Shown here piece by piece: positions 1 to 8,161 of a stretch of 64,000 nucleotides of DNA; position 1 is the first letter of the stretch; each line of letters begins with the position of its first letter. Source of the stretch: Asaia bogorensis (GTDB lineage: Bacteria; Pseudomonadota; Alphaproteobacteria; Reyranellales; Reyranellaceae); NCBI GenBank assembly GCA_945889625.1, contig CAMDCE010000001.1:1-64000 (forward strand), written 5' to 3'. Position numbers and translations under genes: made by a program. The notes beneath the pieces were generated by a model. It was not told the DNA's origin, made no database searches, and worked only from the letters and a program-made list of their open reading frames with translations.

Positions 1-403
1 TCTTGGCCAGCACCGCCCAGGTGGCGTCGGAAACCACGGAATTCTCGAACAGGTCGTCGGCCGCCTGCATCAGCGCCGCCTCGTGCTCGCTCCAGGTACC
101 CTTGGGGCCCTTTTTGACGTTCTCGACATCCGCCTCGGAGACGCCGCCCTTCCTGGCGATCAGCTCGTGCTGGGCGAATTCGTATTCGGCCTGGTTCAGC
201 CAGCCGATGCGCAGGATCAGCAGCTCGCGGTCGCGGAACGCCAGGGTCTGCTTGCCCAGCACGTGGCCCGCAAACGGCGTCCAGCGCTTCACCAACTTGG
301 GATGATGGGCCAGCACCTTGAAGATGTTGAAGATCTGGCCGTTCATCGCGTTCTTCTCGATGGTCTCGCGATCCTCGGGCGCCATGGTCGCGAGGTCGCG
401 CAT
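1..403 (-). CDS. Carboxymuconolactone decarboxylase (CMD) family protein, partial
   Basis: Only 134 codons are visible; the C-terminus lies beyond the left edge. The CMD fold is indicated by RELLILRIGWLNQAEYEF at residues 59-76 followed by HELIARKGGVSE at 79-90. No CxxC pair is seen in the visible part, so an AhpD-like peroxidase role is unlikely; the substrate is unknown. The start is the ATG at 403; no ATG, GTG or TTG lies upstream in frame before the stop at 458-460. It reads in the same direction as the RraA-like gene 97 bp upstream and may belong to the same catabolic operon. It is 53 kb from pcaHGB, so a PcaC role is not supported. Confidence 0.72.
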   Translation of the reverse strand, partial: MRDLATMAPEDRETIEKNAMNGQIFNIFKVLAHHPKLVKRWTPFAGHVLGKQTLAFRDRELLILRIGWLNQAEYEFAQHELIARKGGVSEADVENVKKGPKGTWSEHEAALMQAADDLFENSVVSDATWAVLAK

Positions 404-499
404 CGGAATGCGTTGCTTGCGCTTGATCAAGGTGATTCCTTCCTTTGAGTGAAGCTCAAAGGTCTCGCGCTTGGCCTGCGATGACAACAGCTTCGACGC

Positions 500-1210
500 C
501 TAGCGCCCCTTGATCTTCCGCCACGCGGCGAAATCGACCAGCGTCTGCTCGTTGGTCGCGGGATAGAGGCCATAGATGGCCATGCCGTTGTTGACCTGCT
601 CGGTGACGAAATCCTCGAAGGCTGTCATCTCGTAGGCCTCCTCGGCGATCTCGTCGGCGAGATTGGCGGGGATGACGACGACGCCGTCGCTGTCGCCCAG
701 GATCACGTCACCCGGAAAGACCGGGGCATCGCCACAGCCGATCGGCACGTTGATGTCGATCGCCTGATGGAGCGTGAGGTTGGTCGGCGCGCTGGGACGA
801 TGGTGGTAGGCCGGGAAGCCCAGCCGGGCAATCTCGGCGGAGTCGCGGAAGCCACCGTCGGTCACCACGCCGGCGACGCCGCGCTTCATCAGGCGCGTCA
901 CCAGGATCGAGCCCGCGGAGGCGGCGCGCGCATCCTTGCGGCTATCCATCACCATGACGGCGCCGGGCGGACAATCCTCGATCGCCTTGCGCTGCGGATG
1001 GCCGCGGTCGCGGAACACGGTTAGCTGATTCAGGTCCTCGCGCGCCGGCATGTAGCGCAAAGTAAACGCCTCGCCGACCAGCACCGGCTGGGCGGGCGAC
1101 AGCGGATGGACATCCTGGATGAACTGATTGCGAAAGCCGCGCTTGAACAGCGCGGTGGAGACGGTAGCGCTGCTGATGGTTTTCAGTCTGTCGCGGGTTT
1201 CAGTCTTCAT
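500..1210 (-). CDS. RraA family protein (4-hydroxy-4-methyl-2-oxoglutarate aldolase-like)
   Basis: A 236-residue protein of the RraA/HMG aldolase family, whose enzymes cleave 4-hydroxy-4-methyl-2-oxoglutarate-type substrates or decarboxylate oxaloacetate using a divalent metal. TDGGFRD at residues 117-123 is the family signature carrying the Arg-Asp pair for substrate and metal; GDSDGVVV at 172-179 is the second conserved block. The start is supported by GGGGAGAAATC just before the ATG. It lies 25 bp downstream of a sugar-acid dehydratase in a minus-strand operon, so its substrate is more likely a 2-keto acid from sugar-acid breakdown. Regulation of RNase E, the old name's meaning, is not implied. 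Confidence 0.85.
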   Translation of the reverse strand: MKTETRDRLKTISSATVSTALFKRGFRNQFIQDVHPLSPAQPVLVGEAFTLRYMPAREDLNQLTVFRDRGHPQRKAIEDCPPGAVMVMDSRKDARAASAGSILVTRLMKRGVAGVVTDGGFRDSAEIARLGFPAYHHRPSAPTNLTLHQAIDINVPIGCGDAPVFPGDVILGDSDGVVVIPANLADEIAEEAYEMTAFEDFVTEQVNNGMAIYGLYPATNEQTLVDFAAWRKIKGR

Positions 1211-1235
1211 GATTTCTCCCCGTCATTGACGAGGC

Positions 1236-2984
1236 CTAATAGATCGACGGTTCGGCCACCGGGGCGCCGAAACTCGTTTCGAGGAAATCGAAGTCGCAGC
1301 CTTCGTTGGCCTGCTTGATGTGCCGGGTGAACATCCAGCCGTAGCCGCGTTCGTAGCGCGGCTCGGGCTTCTTCCAGGCCGCGCGGCGGCTGGCCAGTTC
1401 CTTGTCCGACACGTTCATGTTGATCGTGCGCTTGTCGACATCGAGAGAGATCATGTCGCCGGTCTTCACCAGTGCCAGCGGCCCGCCGATGTAGGACTCC
1501 GGCGACACATGCAGAATGCAGGCGCCGTAACTGGTGCCGCTCATGCGGCTGTCCGAGAGCCGCACCATGTCGCGCACGCCCTGCTTCACCAGCTTCTTGG
1601 GGATCGGCAGCATGCCCCACTCCGGCATCCCGGGCCCGCCCTGGGGACCGGCATTGCGCAGGATCAGGACGGTGTCTTCCGTGACGTCGAGATCGTCGCG
1701 GTCGATCGCTTCCTTCATCGACGGATAGTCGTCGAACACCAGCGCCGGGCCGGTGTGCTTCAGGAATTTCGGGGCGCAGGCAGAAGGCTTGATCACGCAG
1801 CCGTCGGGCGCCAGGTTGCCCTTGAGCACCGCCAGCGCGCCCTCCTTGTAGATCGCGTTCGCCGGCGTGCGGATGACGTCGTCGTTATAGATCTCGGCGC
1901 CCTTGATGTTCTCGCCCAGGGTCTTGCCGGTGACGGTCATCGTCTCGAGATGAAGCTGGCCGCGGATCTGCTCCATCAGGCCGGGCAGGCCGCCGGCATA
2001 AAAGAAATCCTCCATGAGATACTTGTCGCCACTCGGCCGGATGTTGGCGATCACCGGCACCGTGCGGCTGGCGCGCTCGAAATCATTTAGGCCGATATCC
2101 TGGCCGGCACGGCGCGCGATGGCGATCAGGTGGATGATGGCGTTGGTCGAGCAGCCCACGGCCATGGCCACGGTGATGGCGTTCAGGAACGCGTCCCTGG
2201 TCATGATCTTCCTGGGCGTAAGGTCCTCCCACACCATCTCGACAATGCGGCGGCCGGTCTCGGCGCTCATGCGGATGTGGTTGGCATCGGCGGCTGGAAT
2301 CGACGAGGCCCCGGGCAGGGTCATGCCCAGCGTCTCGGCCATGGCCATCATGGTGGCGGCGGTGCCCATGGTCATGCAGGTGCCGTAGCTTCGCGCGATG
2401 CCGGCCTCGACATCGACCCAGTCCGAGTCGGAGATCTTGCCGGCGCGGCGCTCGTCCCAGTATTTCCAGGCGTCGGAGCCCGAGCCCAGCACTTTGCCCT
2501 TCCAGTTGCCGCGCAGCATCGGCCCGGCCGGCAGGTAGATCGCCGGCAGCCCGGCGCTGATCGCGCCCAGCAGCAGGGCGGGCGTGGTCTTGTCGCAGCC
2601 GCCCATCAGCACGACGCCATCGACGGGATGGCCGCGCAGCAGCTCCTCGGCGTCCATCGCCAGCAGGTTGCGGTAGAGCATGGTCGTGGGCTTGAGGAAG
2701 CTCTCCGACAGCGACAGCGCGGGCAATTCCATCGGGAAGCCGCCGGCCTGCAGGATACCGCGTTTGACGTCGTCGACCCGGGTCTTGAAATGCATGTGAC
2801 AGGGCTGGGCGTCCGACCAGGTGTTGAGGATGGCGATCACCGGCTTGCCCGCCCATTCCTCCGGCGCGTAGCCCATCTGCATGGCGCGCGAGCGGTGGCC
2901 GAAAGCGCGCAGGTCGTCGGGCGCAAACCAGCGGGCGCTGCGCAGCTCTTTGGCCTTCTTCTTGTTGTTCTTCTTCGTTGCCAT
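1236..2984 (-). CDS. IlvD/Edd family sugar-acid dehydratase (L-arabinonate dehydratase-like)
   Basis: A 582-residue Fe-S dehydratase that would convert an aldonic acid to its 2-keto-3-deoxy derivative. Cys62, Cys130 (GGCDKTTP) and Cys203 (SYGTCMTMGTA) match the three [2Fe-2S] ligands of the pentonate dehydratase branch, and Lys132 follows the second. Length and the block NTWSDAQPC resemble L-arabinonate/D-xylonate dehydratases more than biosynthetic IlvD. An upstream in-frame ATG exists, but the ATG at 2984 is preferred because GGGGAGA lies just before it and the lysine-rich start MATKKNNKKK fits. It is 14 bp downstream of the GFA-type gene, in one operon with it and the RraA-like gene. The exact sugar acid is inferred, not proven. 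Confidence 0.88.
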   Translation of the reverse strand: MATKKNNKKKAKELRSARWFAPDDLRAFGHRSRAMQMGYAPEEWAGKPVIAILNTWSDAQPCHMHFKTRVDDVKRGILQAGGFPMELPALSLSESFLKPTTMLYRNLLAMDAEELLRGHPVDGVVLMGGCDKTTPALLLGAISAGLPAIYLPAGPMLRGNWKGKVLGSGSDAWKYWDERRAGKISDSDWVDVEAGIARSYGTCMTMGTAATMMAMAETLGMTLPGASSIPAADANHIRMSAETGRRIVEMVWEDLTPRKIMTRDAFLNAITVAMAVGCSTNAIIHLIAIARRAGQDIGLNDFERASRTVPVIANIRPSGDKYLMEDFFYAGGLPGLMEQIRGQLHLETMTVTGKTLGENIKGAEIYNDDVIRTPANAIYKEGALAVLKGNLAPDGCVIKPSACAPKFLKHTGPALVFDDYPSMKEAIDRDDLDVTEDTVLILRNAGPQGGPGMPEWGMLPIPKKLVKQGVRDMVRLSDSRMSGTSYGACILHVSPESYIGGPLALVKTGDMISLDVDKRTINMNVSDKELASRRAAWKKPEPRYERGYGWMFTRHIKQANEGCDFDFLETSFGAPVAEPSIY

Positions 2985-2998
2985 CCCTTGTCTCCCCT

Positions 2999-3478
2999 TC
3001 ATCGCTTCATCGCGTTGCGCCGTTCCAGACTTTCCTTCGGCCACGTCTCATTCGGCTTGTAGAACTCCGGCACCGCCTTGGCGCCAGGCGGGATGACGAC
3101 CCAGGGCTGCTTCGAGGAGGTGAAGATGTGGATGTCGGGCGGCAGGCGGCCGGGCTCGTCGAATGTGCCGACGCGCACGAAGCGCACCGCCTCGCCGGCG
3201 CCGCCATAGTTGCTCCACACCGCGATGCGACACGTGGGGCAGCGCCAGATCTTCTGGCCCTTGCCGCTGGCCGATGGCGTGTCGACCATTTCGGGCGCGC
3301 CTGCGGTCAACTCGACCCGGTCGGCTTCGATCATGGCGTTCAGCGCGAACGATGAGCCGGTCTCGCGCTGGCACCAGCTGCAGTGGCAGCAATGGACGAA
3401 CAGCGGCTTCGACGTCATGCGATAGCGCACCTGACGGCAGGTGCAGCCGCCTTCGAATGTGTCGGTGTTGCTGGCCAT
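2999..3478 (-). CDS. GFA family (glutathione-dependent formaldehyde-activating-like) protein
   Basis: A 159-residue zinc-binding protein of the GFA/CENP-V fold. The cysteines sit where the family places them: GCTC at residues 11-14, HCCHCSWC at 29-36 and CPTC at 80-83. Family members were named for S-hydroxymethylglutathione synthase, but most have unknown substrates. A longer open frame extends upstream to 3964, but that part overlaps the divergent SDR gene; the ATG at 3478 gives the standard family length. It is the first gene of the minus-strand operon with the dehydratase and the RraA-like protein, and is divergent from the SDR gene with 52 bp between the start codons. Confidence 0.8.
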   Translation of the reverse strand: MASNTDTFEGGCTCRQVRYRMTSKPLFVHCCHCSWCQRETGSSFALNAMIEADRVELTAGAPEMVDTPSASGKGQKIWRCPTCRIAVWSNYGGAGEAVRFVRVGTFDEPGRLPPDIHIFTSSKQPWVVIPPGAKAVPEFYKPNETWPKESLERRNAMKR

Positions 3479-3530
3479 TGCTTCGCGCCCTAGGTTTCCA
3501 CTGGTTCGCCGCGGATGATGGGAGAACAAT

Positions 3531-4319
3531 ATGGCTGGAAGATTGAAAGGCAAGGTCGCCGTGGTGACCGGCGCGGCGCCGCGCGGCGAGGGCGTGGGCA
3601 ACGGCATGGCCACGGCCATCATGTTCGCGCGCGAAGGCGCCAGGGTGGTGCTGGTCAATCGCAGCGCCGAGCGCGCCGAGAAGCTTGCCAGGCAGATCAA
3701 GGACGAGGGCGGCGAGGCCGCGGTGTTCGCGGGCGACGTCGCCAGGCCGGACGCCTGCGAGGCGATGGCCGACTTCGCCGCCAAGACGTATGGCCGCCTC
3801 GACATCCTGCACAACAATGTCGGTATCGGAGCGCCCGGCACGCCCGAGGCGGTGACGCTCGCCGACTGGAACAAGGTGCTGGAGGCCAACCTCACCACCA
3901 CCATGCTTTGCACAAAATACTGCCTGCCGAAGATGAAAGCGGGCGGCGGCGGTTCGATCATCATGGTGTCGTCGATCGCCGGCGCCCTTGGCCTGATGGG
4001 CAGCCCGGGCGCCGTGGCCTATGCGACGGCCAAGGCCGGCCTGCACGGCTTCACGCTCTCCGTCGCCGCCGACTATGCGACCCAGAACATCCGCGCCAAC
4101 TGCATCGTCGTGGGCTCGGTGCACACGCCGATGGTGGCGCACATGGGCGCCGAGGCGCGCGAGCGGCGCAAGAACCTGGTGCCGATGAAGACCGAAGGCA
4201 CCGCCTGGGACATCGCCCACGGCGCGGTCTATCTTGCGTCGGACGAGTCGCGCTGGGTGACCGGCATCCTGCTGCCGATCGATGGCGGGCTGGTGGCGCT
4301 TCGCCAGTGGCCGCGCTAA
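3531..4319 (+). CDS. SDR family NAD(P)-dependent oxidoreductase
   Basis: A 262-residue classical short-chain dehydrogenase. The Rossmann motif is unusual: TGAAPRGEGVGNG (residues 13-25) carries extra residues compared with TGxxxGxG, and NNVG replaces NNAG at 95-98. The catalytic Ser (VSS, 146-148), Tyr164 and Lys168 (YATAK) are present. GGGAGA lies a few bases before the ATG. It is followed 38 bp later by the 2Fe-2S subunit of a molybdenum hydroxylase and probably shares its transcript. The substrate cannot be read from the sequence; an alcohol or hydroxy-acid oxidation step is the general family role. Confidence 0.85.
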   Translation: MAGRLKGKVAVVTGAAPRGEGVGNGMATAIMFAREGARVVLVNRSAERAEKLARQIKDEGGEAAVFAGDVARPDACEAMADFAAKTYGRLDILHNNVGIGAPGTPEAVTLADWNKVLEANLTTTMLCTKYCLPKMKAGGGGSIIMVSSIAGALGLMGSPGAVAYATAKAGLHGFTLSVAADYATQNIRANCIVVGSVHTPMVAHMGAEARERRKNLVPMKTEGTAWDIAHGAVYLASDESRWVTGILLPIDGGLVALRQWPR

Positions 4320-4357
4320 CCGGTTGCTCGAACGGCTTTGCGTAGGAGAGGCCAGTC

Positions 4358-4825
4358 ATGACCGACCTGAAGGTGAACGGGCAAGTGCGCGCCATCGGCG
4401 CCGATCCCGACACGCCGTTGCTGTGGGTCTTGCGCGAGGACCTCGGCCTTACCGGCACGAAATTCGGCTGCGGGGTCGGCGCCTGCGGCGCCTGCATGGT
4501 ACATGTCGACGGCCAGCCCGTGCGGTCGTGCACGACGCCGCTGGCCGGCGTGGCCGGATCCGAGGTCGTCACGATCGAGGGCATCGCCGCCAGTGCGGGA
4601 CTGCCCGAGGGCAGCCTTCACCCGGTGCAGGCGGCCTGGATCGACATACAGGTGCCGCAGTGCGGCTACTGCCAGTCCGGAATGATCATGACCACGGCGG
4701 CGCTTCTGAAGAAGACACCCCGGCCGACGGACGCCGAGATCGATGCCGCCATCGGCAATCTATGCCGCTGCGGCACCTACCCGCGGGTGCGCCGCGCCAT
4801 CCGCTCTCTTAGCGACACGGCGTGA
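4358..4825 (+). CDS. (2Fe-2S)-binding subunit of a molybdenum hydroxylase (isoquinoline 1-oxidoreductase alpha-like)
   Basis: A 155-residue iron-sulfur subunit passing electrons from a molybdenum active site. The N-terminal plant-type ferredoxin domain has Cys38, 43, 46 and 58; the C-terminal helical domain has Cys102, 105, 136 and 138 (CGYC and CRC), giving two [2Fe-2S] clusters. The length matches the two-subunit IorA/aldehyde-oxidoreductase group that lacks a FAD subunit. The large catalytic subunit begins 13 bp downstream. No XdhC-type maturation gene or cytochrome c partner is seen next to it, so the electron acceptor is unknown. Confidence 0.9.
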   Translation: MTDLKVNGQVRAIGADPDTPLLWVLREDLGLTGTKFGCGVGACGACMVHVDGQPVRSCTTPLAGVAGSEVVTIEGIAASAGLPEGSLHPVQAAWIDIQVPQCGYCQSGMIMTTAALLKKTPRPTDAEIDAAIGNLCRCGTYPRVRRAIRSLSDTA

Positions 4826-4838
4826 AGAGGGCCAGCCG

Positions 4839-7043
4839 ATGAAGCGCAGGACCTTTCTCATCGGCTCGGCCGTGGTGGTCGGCGGGCTCGCGCTCGGCTA
4901 CCGCGCCTGGACCAACAGCTTCGAGGCGCAGGCCGCCGCCCTGGTCACCGGCGACGGCGAGAGCCTGCTCGGCGGCTGGGTCAAGATCGGTCTCGACGAC
5001 ACGGTCACGGTCTATGTACCGCACGTCGACATGGGCCAGGGAACGCACACGGCGCTCGCCATGATGCTGGCGGAGGAACTTGACGCCGATTGGTCGCGCG
5101 TGCGTGCCGAGCGCGCGCCGGGCGAGAAGGCCTTTGCCAATCGCTTTCTGGCCGAGGGCTGGATCCTGCAGGGCTGGCGACCGCCGGCCTTTCTCGACGG
5201 CGTGCTCGACACCGGCTTCGGCGAGGTCGCGCGCTTCGTCAATCTCCAGATGACCGGCGGCTCGACGGCGGTGCGCTTCACCGGCCAGGTCGGCATGCGC
5301 ATCATCGGCGCCGCAGCGCGGTCCATGCTGATCGAGGCCGCGGCACGGCGCTGGCAGGTCGCTGCGCAGGAACTCGTCGCTGCCGACGGCGTGGTGTCGC
5401 ATGCCGCAAGCGGTCGCACCGCGCGCTACGGAGAATTGGCCGCCGACGCGGCCCGCCTCAGCGTTCCCGCGAGCCCGCCATTCAAGCCGCGCGAGAACTA
5501 CAGGATCATCGGCCGCTCGGTGCCGCGCCTCGACATCCCGCCCAAGGTCATGGGCGCGATGCGGTACGGCATCGATGTCGAACTTCCCGATATGCTCTAT
5601 GCGACAGTCAAGGCGGCCCCGGTTCATGGCGGCACGCTCGTTTCCGTCGATCCGGCACCGGCGATGAAGGTCAAGGGCGTCGAGCGCGTCATTGGCCTCG
5701 ATGCTGCGGTCGCCGTGGTGGCGCGGGGCTATTGGCCGGCGAGTCGCGGTCTGGCGGCCCTCGCGCCGGTGTTCTCGGATGGCGGCAATGGCGGCGTTTC
5801 CTCGCCAAGCCTGCGGACCGAGCAGGACCGTGCGCTGGCGGGCAAGGAGAGCAAGTCCGTTCACAAGACCGGCGACGTGGAGGCCGCGTTCAAGGCGGCT
5901 GCCGCGAGCCGCGTCGTCGAGGCCACCTATCGCGTTCCCTTCCTGCACCATGCGGCGATGGAGCCGATCAACGCCACCGCCCAATTCAAGGACGGCAAGC
6001 TCACGGTGTGGGCCGGTGAGCAGGACGCGCTGGCCAGCAAGATCAAGCTTGTCGAATGGTCGGGACTGCCCGCGGCCGACGTGACGCTGACCGCGCTGCC
6101 GGTGGGCGGCTCCTTCGGGCGGCGTGCCCAGCCGGGCGAGCCGTTGCGGCAGGTCATGCAGCTCGCCCTGCAGATGGCGCCGCGGCCGGTCAAGATGATC
6201 TGGAGCCGCGAGGAGGATTTCGCGCAGGGCACCTATCGGCCTGCCCTGGCGACCCGGATGCGAGCGGCACTGGGACCCGACGGGAGGCCGACCGCATGGT
6301 CGCAGCTCTATGTCGACGGTGGGGCGTTCAACGATGCCATCGTTCTTCCCTACGGGATCAAGAACCAGTCGATTGCCTCGGTCGCCAGTCCGCACCATGT
6401 GCGCACCGGAAGCTGGCGCAGCGTCGCCCACACGCAGCACGGCTTCTACACGGAATCGTTCATCGATGAACTCGCGGTTGCCGCGGGCCGTGATCCGTTC
6501 GAGTACCGGCGCGATCTGCTGGCGCCGGGCTCGCGCCAGCGCCGCGTCCTCGAGACGGCCGCCGACAAGGCCGGCTGGGGCACGCCGCTGCCGCCGGGCG
6601 TCGGCCGGGGCATCGCCCAGGTCGAGAGCTTCGGGTCGATCGTCGCCCATGTCATCGAGGCCTCGATCGCCCACGACGGCGCGCCACGCGTCCATCGCGT
6701 CACATCGGCTGTCGATTGCGGCGACGTCTGCCACCCCGACACCGCCACCGCCCAGGTCGAAGGCGCCGTCATCATGGGCTTGAGCGCAGCCATCGCCGAG
6801 CAGATCACCGTCGCCAACGGCGCGGTCGTTCAGGAGAATTTCTCCGGCTACGACATCATGACCTTGGCGCAAACACCGTCGCGCATCGATGTGCATTTTG
6901 TGCCGAGCGATGGCCCGTGGGGCGGACTCGGCGAACCTGGCGTTCCTCCCGTCGCCCCGGCGCTGGCCAACGCCCTCTTCGCGGCCACCGGCCGGCGCCT
7001 GCGAAACCTTCCCCTGGTCGCGGCGGAACGGTCGCCGGCATAA
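4839..7043 (+). CDS. Molybdopterin-binding subunit of a molybdenum hydroxylase (isoquinoline 1-oxidoreductase beta-like)
   Basis: A 734-residue catalytic subunit of the xanthine oxidase family (IorB type). It would hydroxylate an aldehyde or N-heterocycle at a molybdenum-cytosine dinucleotide centre. The start MKRRTFLIGSAVVVGG is a twin-arginine signal, so the enzyme is probably exported folded to the periplasm with its Fe-S partner. GGSFGRR near residue 430 is the Mo-cofactor loop and GLGEPGVPP near 700 supplies the catalytic Glu. An in-frame start at 4743 lies inside the upstream subunit gene and is rejected in favour of the ATG at 4839. The substrate is not known; the name reflects closest architecture only. 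Confidence 0.88.
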   Translation: MKRRTFLIGSAVVVGGLALGYRAWTNSFEAQAAALVTGDGESLLGGWVKIGLDDTVTVYVPHVDMGQGTHTALAMMLAEELDADWSRVRAERAPGEKAFANRFLAEGWILQGWRPPAFLDGVLDTGFGEVARFVNLQMTGGSTAVRFTGQVGMRIIGAAARSMLIEAAARRWQVAAQELVAADGVVSHAASGRTARYGELAADAARLSVPASPPFKPRENYRIIGRSVPRLDIPPKVMGAMRYGIDVELPDMLYATVKAAPVHGGTLVSVDPAPAMKVKGVERVIGLDAAVAVVARGYWPASRGLAALAPVFSDGGNGGVSSPSLRTEQDRALAGKESKSVHKTGDVEAAFKAAAASRVVEATYRVPFLHHAAMEPINATAQFKDGKLTVWAGEQDALASKIKLVEWSGLPAADVTLTALPVGGSFGRRAQPGEPLRQVMQLALQMAPRPVKMIWSREEDFAQGTYRPALATRMRAALGPDGRPTAWSQLYVDGGAFNDAIVLPYGIKNQSIASVASPHHVRTGSWRSVAHTQHGFYTESFIDELAVAAGRDPFEYRRDLLAPGSRQRRVLETAADKAGWGTPLPPGVGRGIAQVESFGSIVAHVIEASIAHDGAPRVHRVTSAVDCGDVCHPDTATAQVEGAVIMGLSAAIAEQITVANGAVVQENFSGYDIMTLAQTPSRIDVHFVPSDGPWGGLGEPGVPPVAPALANALFAATGRRLRNLPLVAAERSPA

Positions 7044-7045
7044 CT

Positions 7046-7921
7046 CTAGATCGTGGCTGTCGCGGCCCGCCGGTCGTGGTGCCAGGTGTAGAGACTGCTG
7101 GCCACGATGACGGCGGTGCCCAGGAGGGTCCAGCCATCGGGGAAGTCGCCGAACACCAGAGCGCCCAGGATCGTCACCCAGACGAGCAGCGTGTAGCTGT
7201 AGGGCTGCACGGCGCCCGCCTCGGCATGGTCGAAGGCCTTGATCAGCGCATAGTGCGCCAGCGATCCCAGGAGCGCGGTGGCGATCAGCAGCGTCCAGCT
7301 GAACGCATCCGGCCACTGCCACTGCAGCGGCCCGATCACAGTGGTCGCGGCGAAGGCCGCGAAGGCCGACCACACCAGCGTCGTTTCCGCCGAGTCTTCG
7401 CGCGCGCAGAGCCGCACCAGGATCTGGTAGCCGGCCCACATCACCGCTCCGACCAGCGGCAGCAGGATCGGCCAGTCGAGCGACTTCAGACCCGGCCGGA
7501 CGATCAACAGCATGCCGGCAAAGCCCGCGGCGACCGCCAGCCAGCGCGCCATGCCGGCACGCTCGCCGAGGAACAGCACGCCGAGCGCGATCACGATCAG
7601 CGGCGCCGTGGAGGCGAGCGCATGAGTGTCGGCAAGCGGCAGGTAATGGAATGCCAGCACGAACACGGCGCTCTCGACCACGGCCAGGATCGCGCGCGAG
7701 CCCTGCAGCCAGGGCCGCCGCGTGCGGAACGAGGCCCTGAGACCCCGCCGCCGCACGACCAGCCAGGCAAAGAGGCAGAACACGCCGTAGCGGATCCACA
7801 TCATCTGGCCGATCGGGGTGTCGGCGACCAGCCATTTGCTCATCGCGTCCATGCCGGCGAAGCCCAGCATGGCCAGCACGACATAGAGCGCACCAAGGGA
7901 GGTTTTGTTCACATCCGTCAT
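7046..7921 (-). CDS. EamA/DMT-family transporter
   Basis: A 291-residue, ten-helix membrane protein of the drug/metabolite transporter superfamily, with two EamA repeats (about 8-140 and 150-285). Family members usually export amino acids, amines or other small metabolites. It is convergent with the molybdenum hydroxylase gene, with only two bases between the stop codons. The assigned ATG lies inside the first bases of a palindromic repeat (GTCATCCCGAG); an in-frame GTG three codons later is a possible alternative start. Substrate unknown. Confidence 0.85.
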   Translation of the reverse strand: MTDVNKTSLGALYVVLAMLGFAGMDAMSKWLVADTPIGQMMWIRYGVFCLFAWLVVRRRGLRASFRTRRPWLQGSRAILAVVESAVFVLAFHYLPLADTHALASTAPLIVIALGVLFLGERAGMARWLAVAAGFAGMLLIVRPGLKSLDWPILLPLVGAVMWAGYQILVRLCAREDSAETTLVWSAFAAFAATTVIGPLQWQWPDAFSWTLLIATALLGSLAHYALIKAFDHAEAGAVQPYSYTLLVWVTILGALVFGDFPDGWTLLGTAVIVASSLYTWHHDRRAATATI

Positions 7922-8028
7922 CCCGAGCGAAGGGCCGAAGGCCCGCAGCCGAGGGACCTCGTCATGTCGGCGAACGCAAAAGAATAGGTCCCTCCACTCC
8001 GGACCTTCGGCCCTCCGGTCGGGATGAC
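7917..8028. repeat. Palindromic repeat, family E (GTCATCCCGAG...GGGATGAC)
   Basis: An inverted pair: GTCATCCCGAG at the left and CGGGATGAC at the right end, with GAGGGACCT and AGGTCCCTC internally. A single half unit of the same family occurs at 30343-30391. It overlaps the start codon of the EamA gene and separates it from the divergent amidohydrolase gene. No transposase or target duplication is seen. Confidence 0.75.
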
Positions 8029-8161
8029 GAGGTGACTATTCCGCGTTCGCTCAAGTACTTTCTATTTCGTCGCGCAATCCTAGGACGCCAGCCATGCACT
8101 TGCCAGCGGTTGACGGTCCGCAGGGCGGGCGTACTCTTCCGTAACGCTTGGAGGGTTCGCC

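Noticed and set aside
1..403. CMD-family gene considered as pcaC of the protocatechuate pathway
   Set aside because: It is 53 kb from pcaHGB, in an operon with sugar-acid genes, and the sequence does not show PcaC-specific features.
4809..7835. 1008-codon minus-strand open frame across the molybdenum hydroxylase and EamA genes
   Set aside because: It is antisense to clear conserved proteins, is rich in Arg, His, Ala and Gly with no domain, and fits the pattern of long shadow frames in GC-rich DNA.
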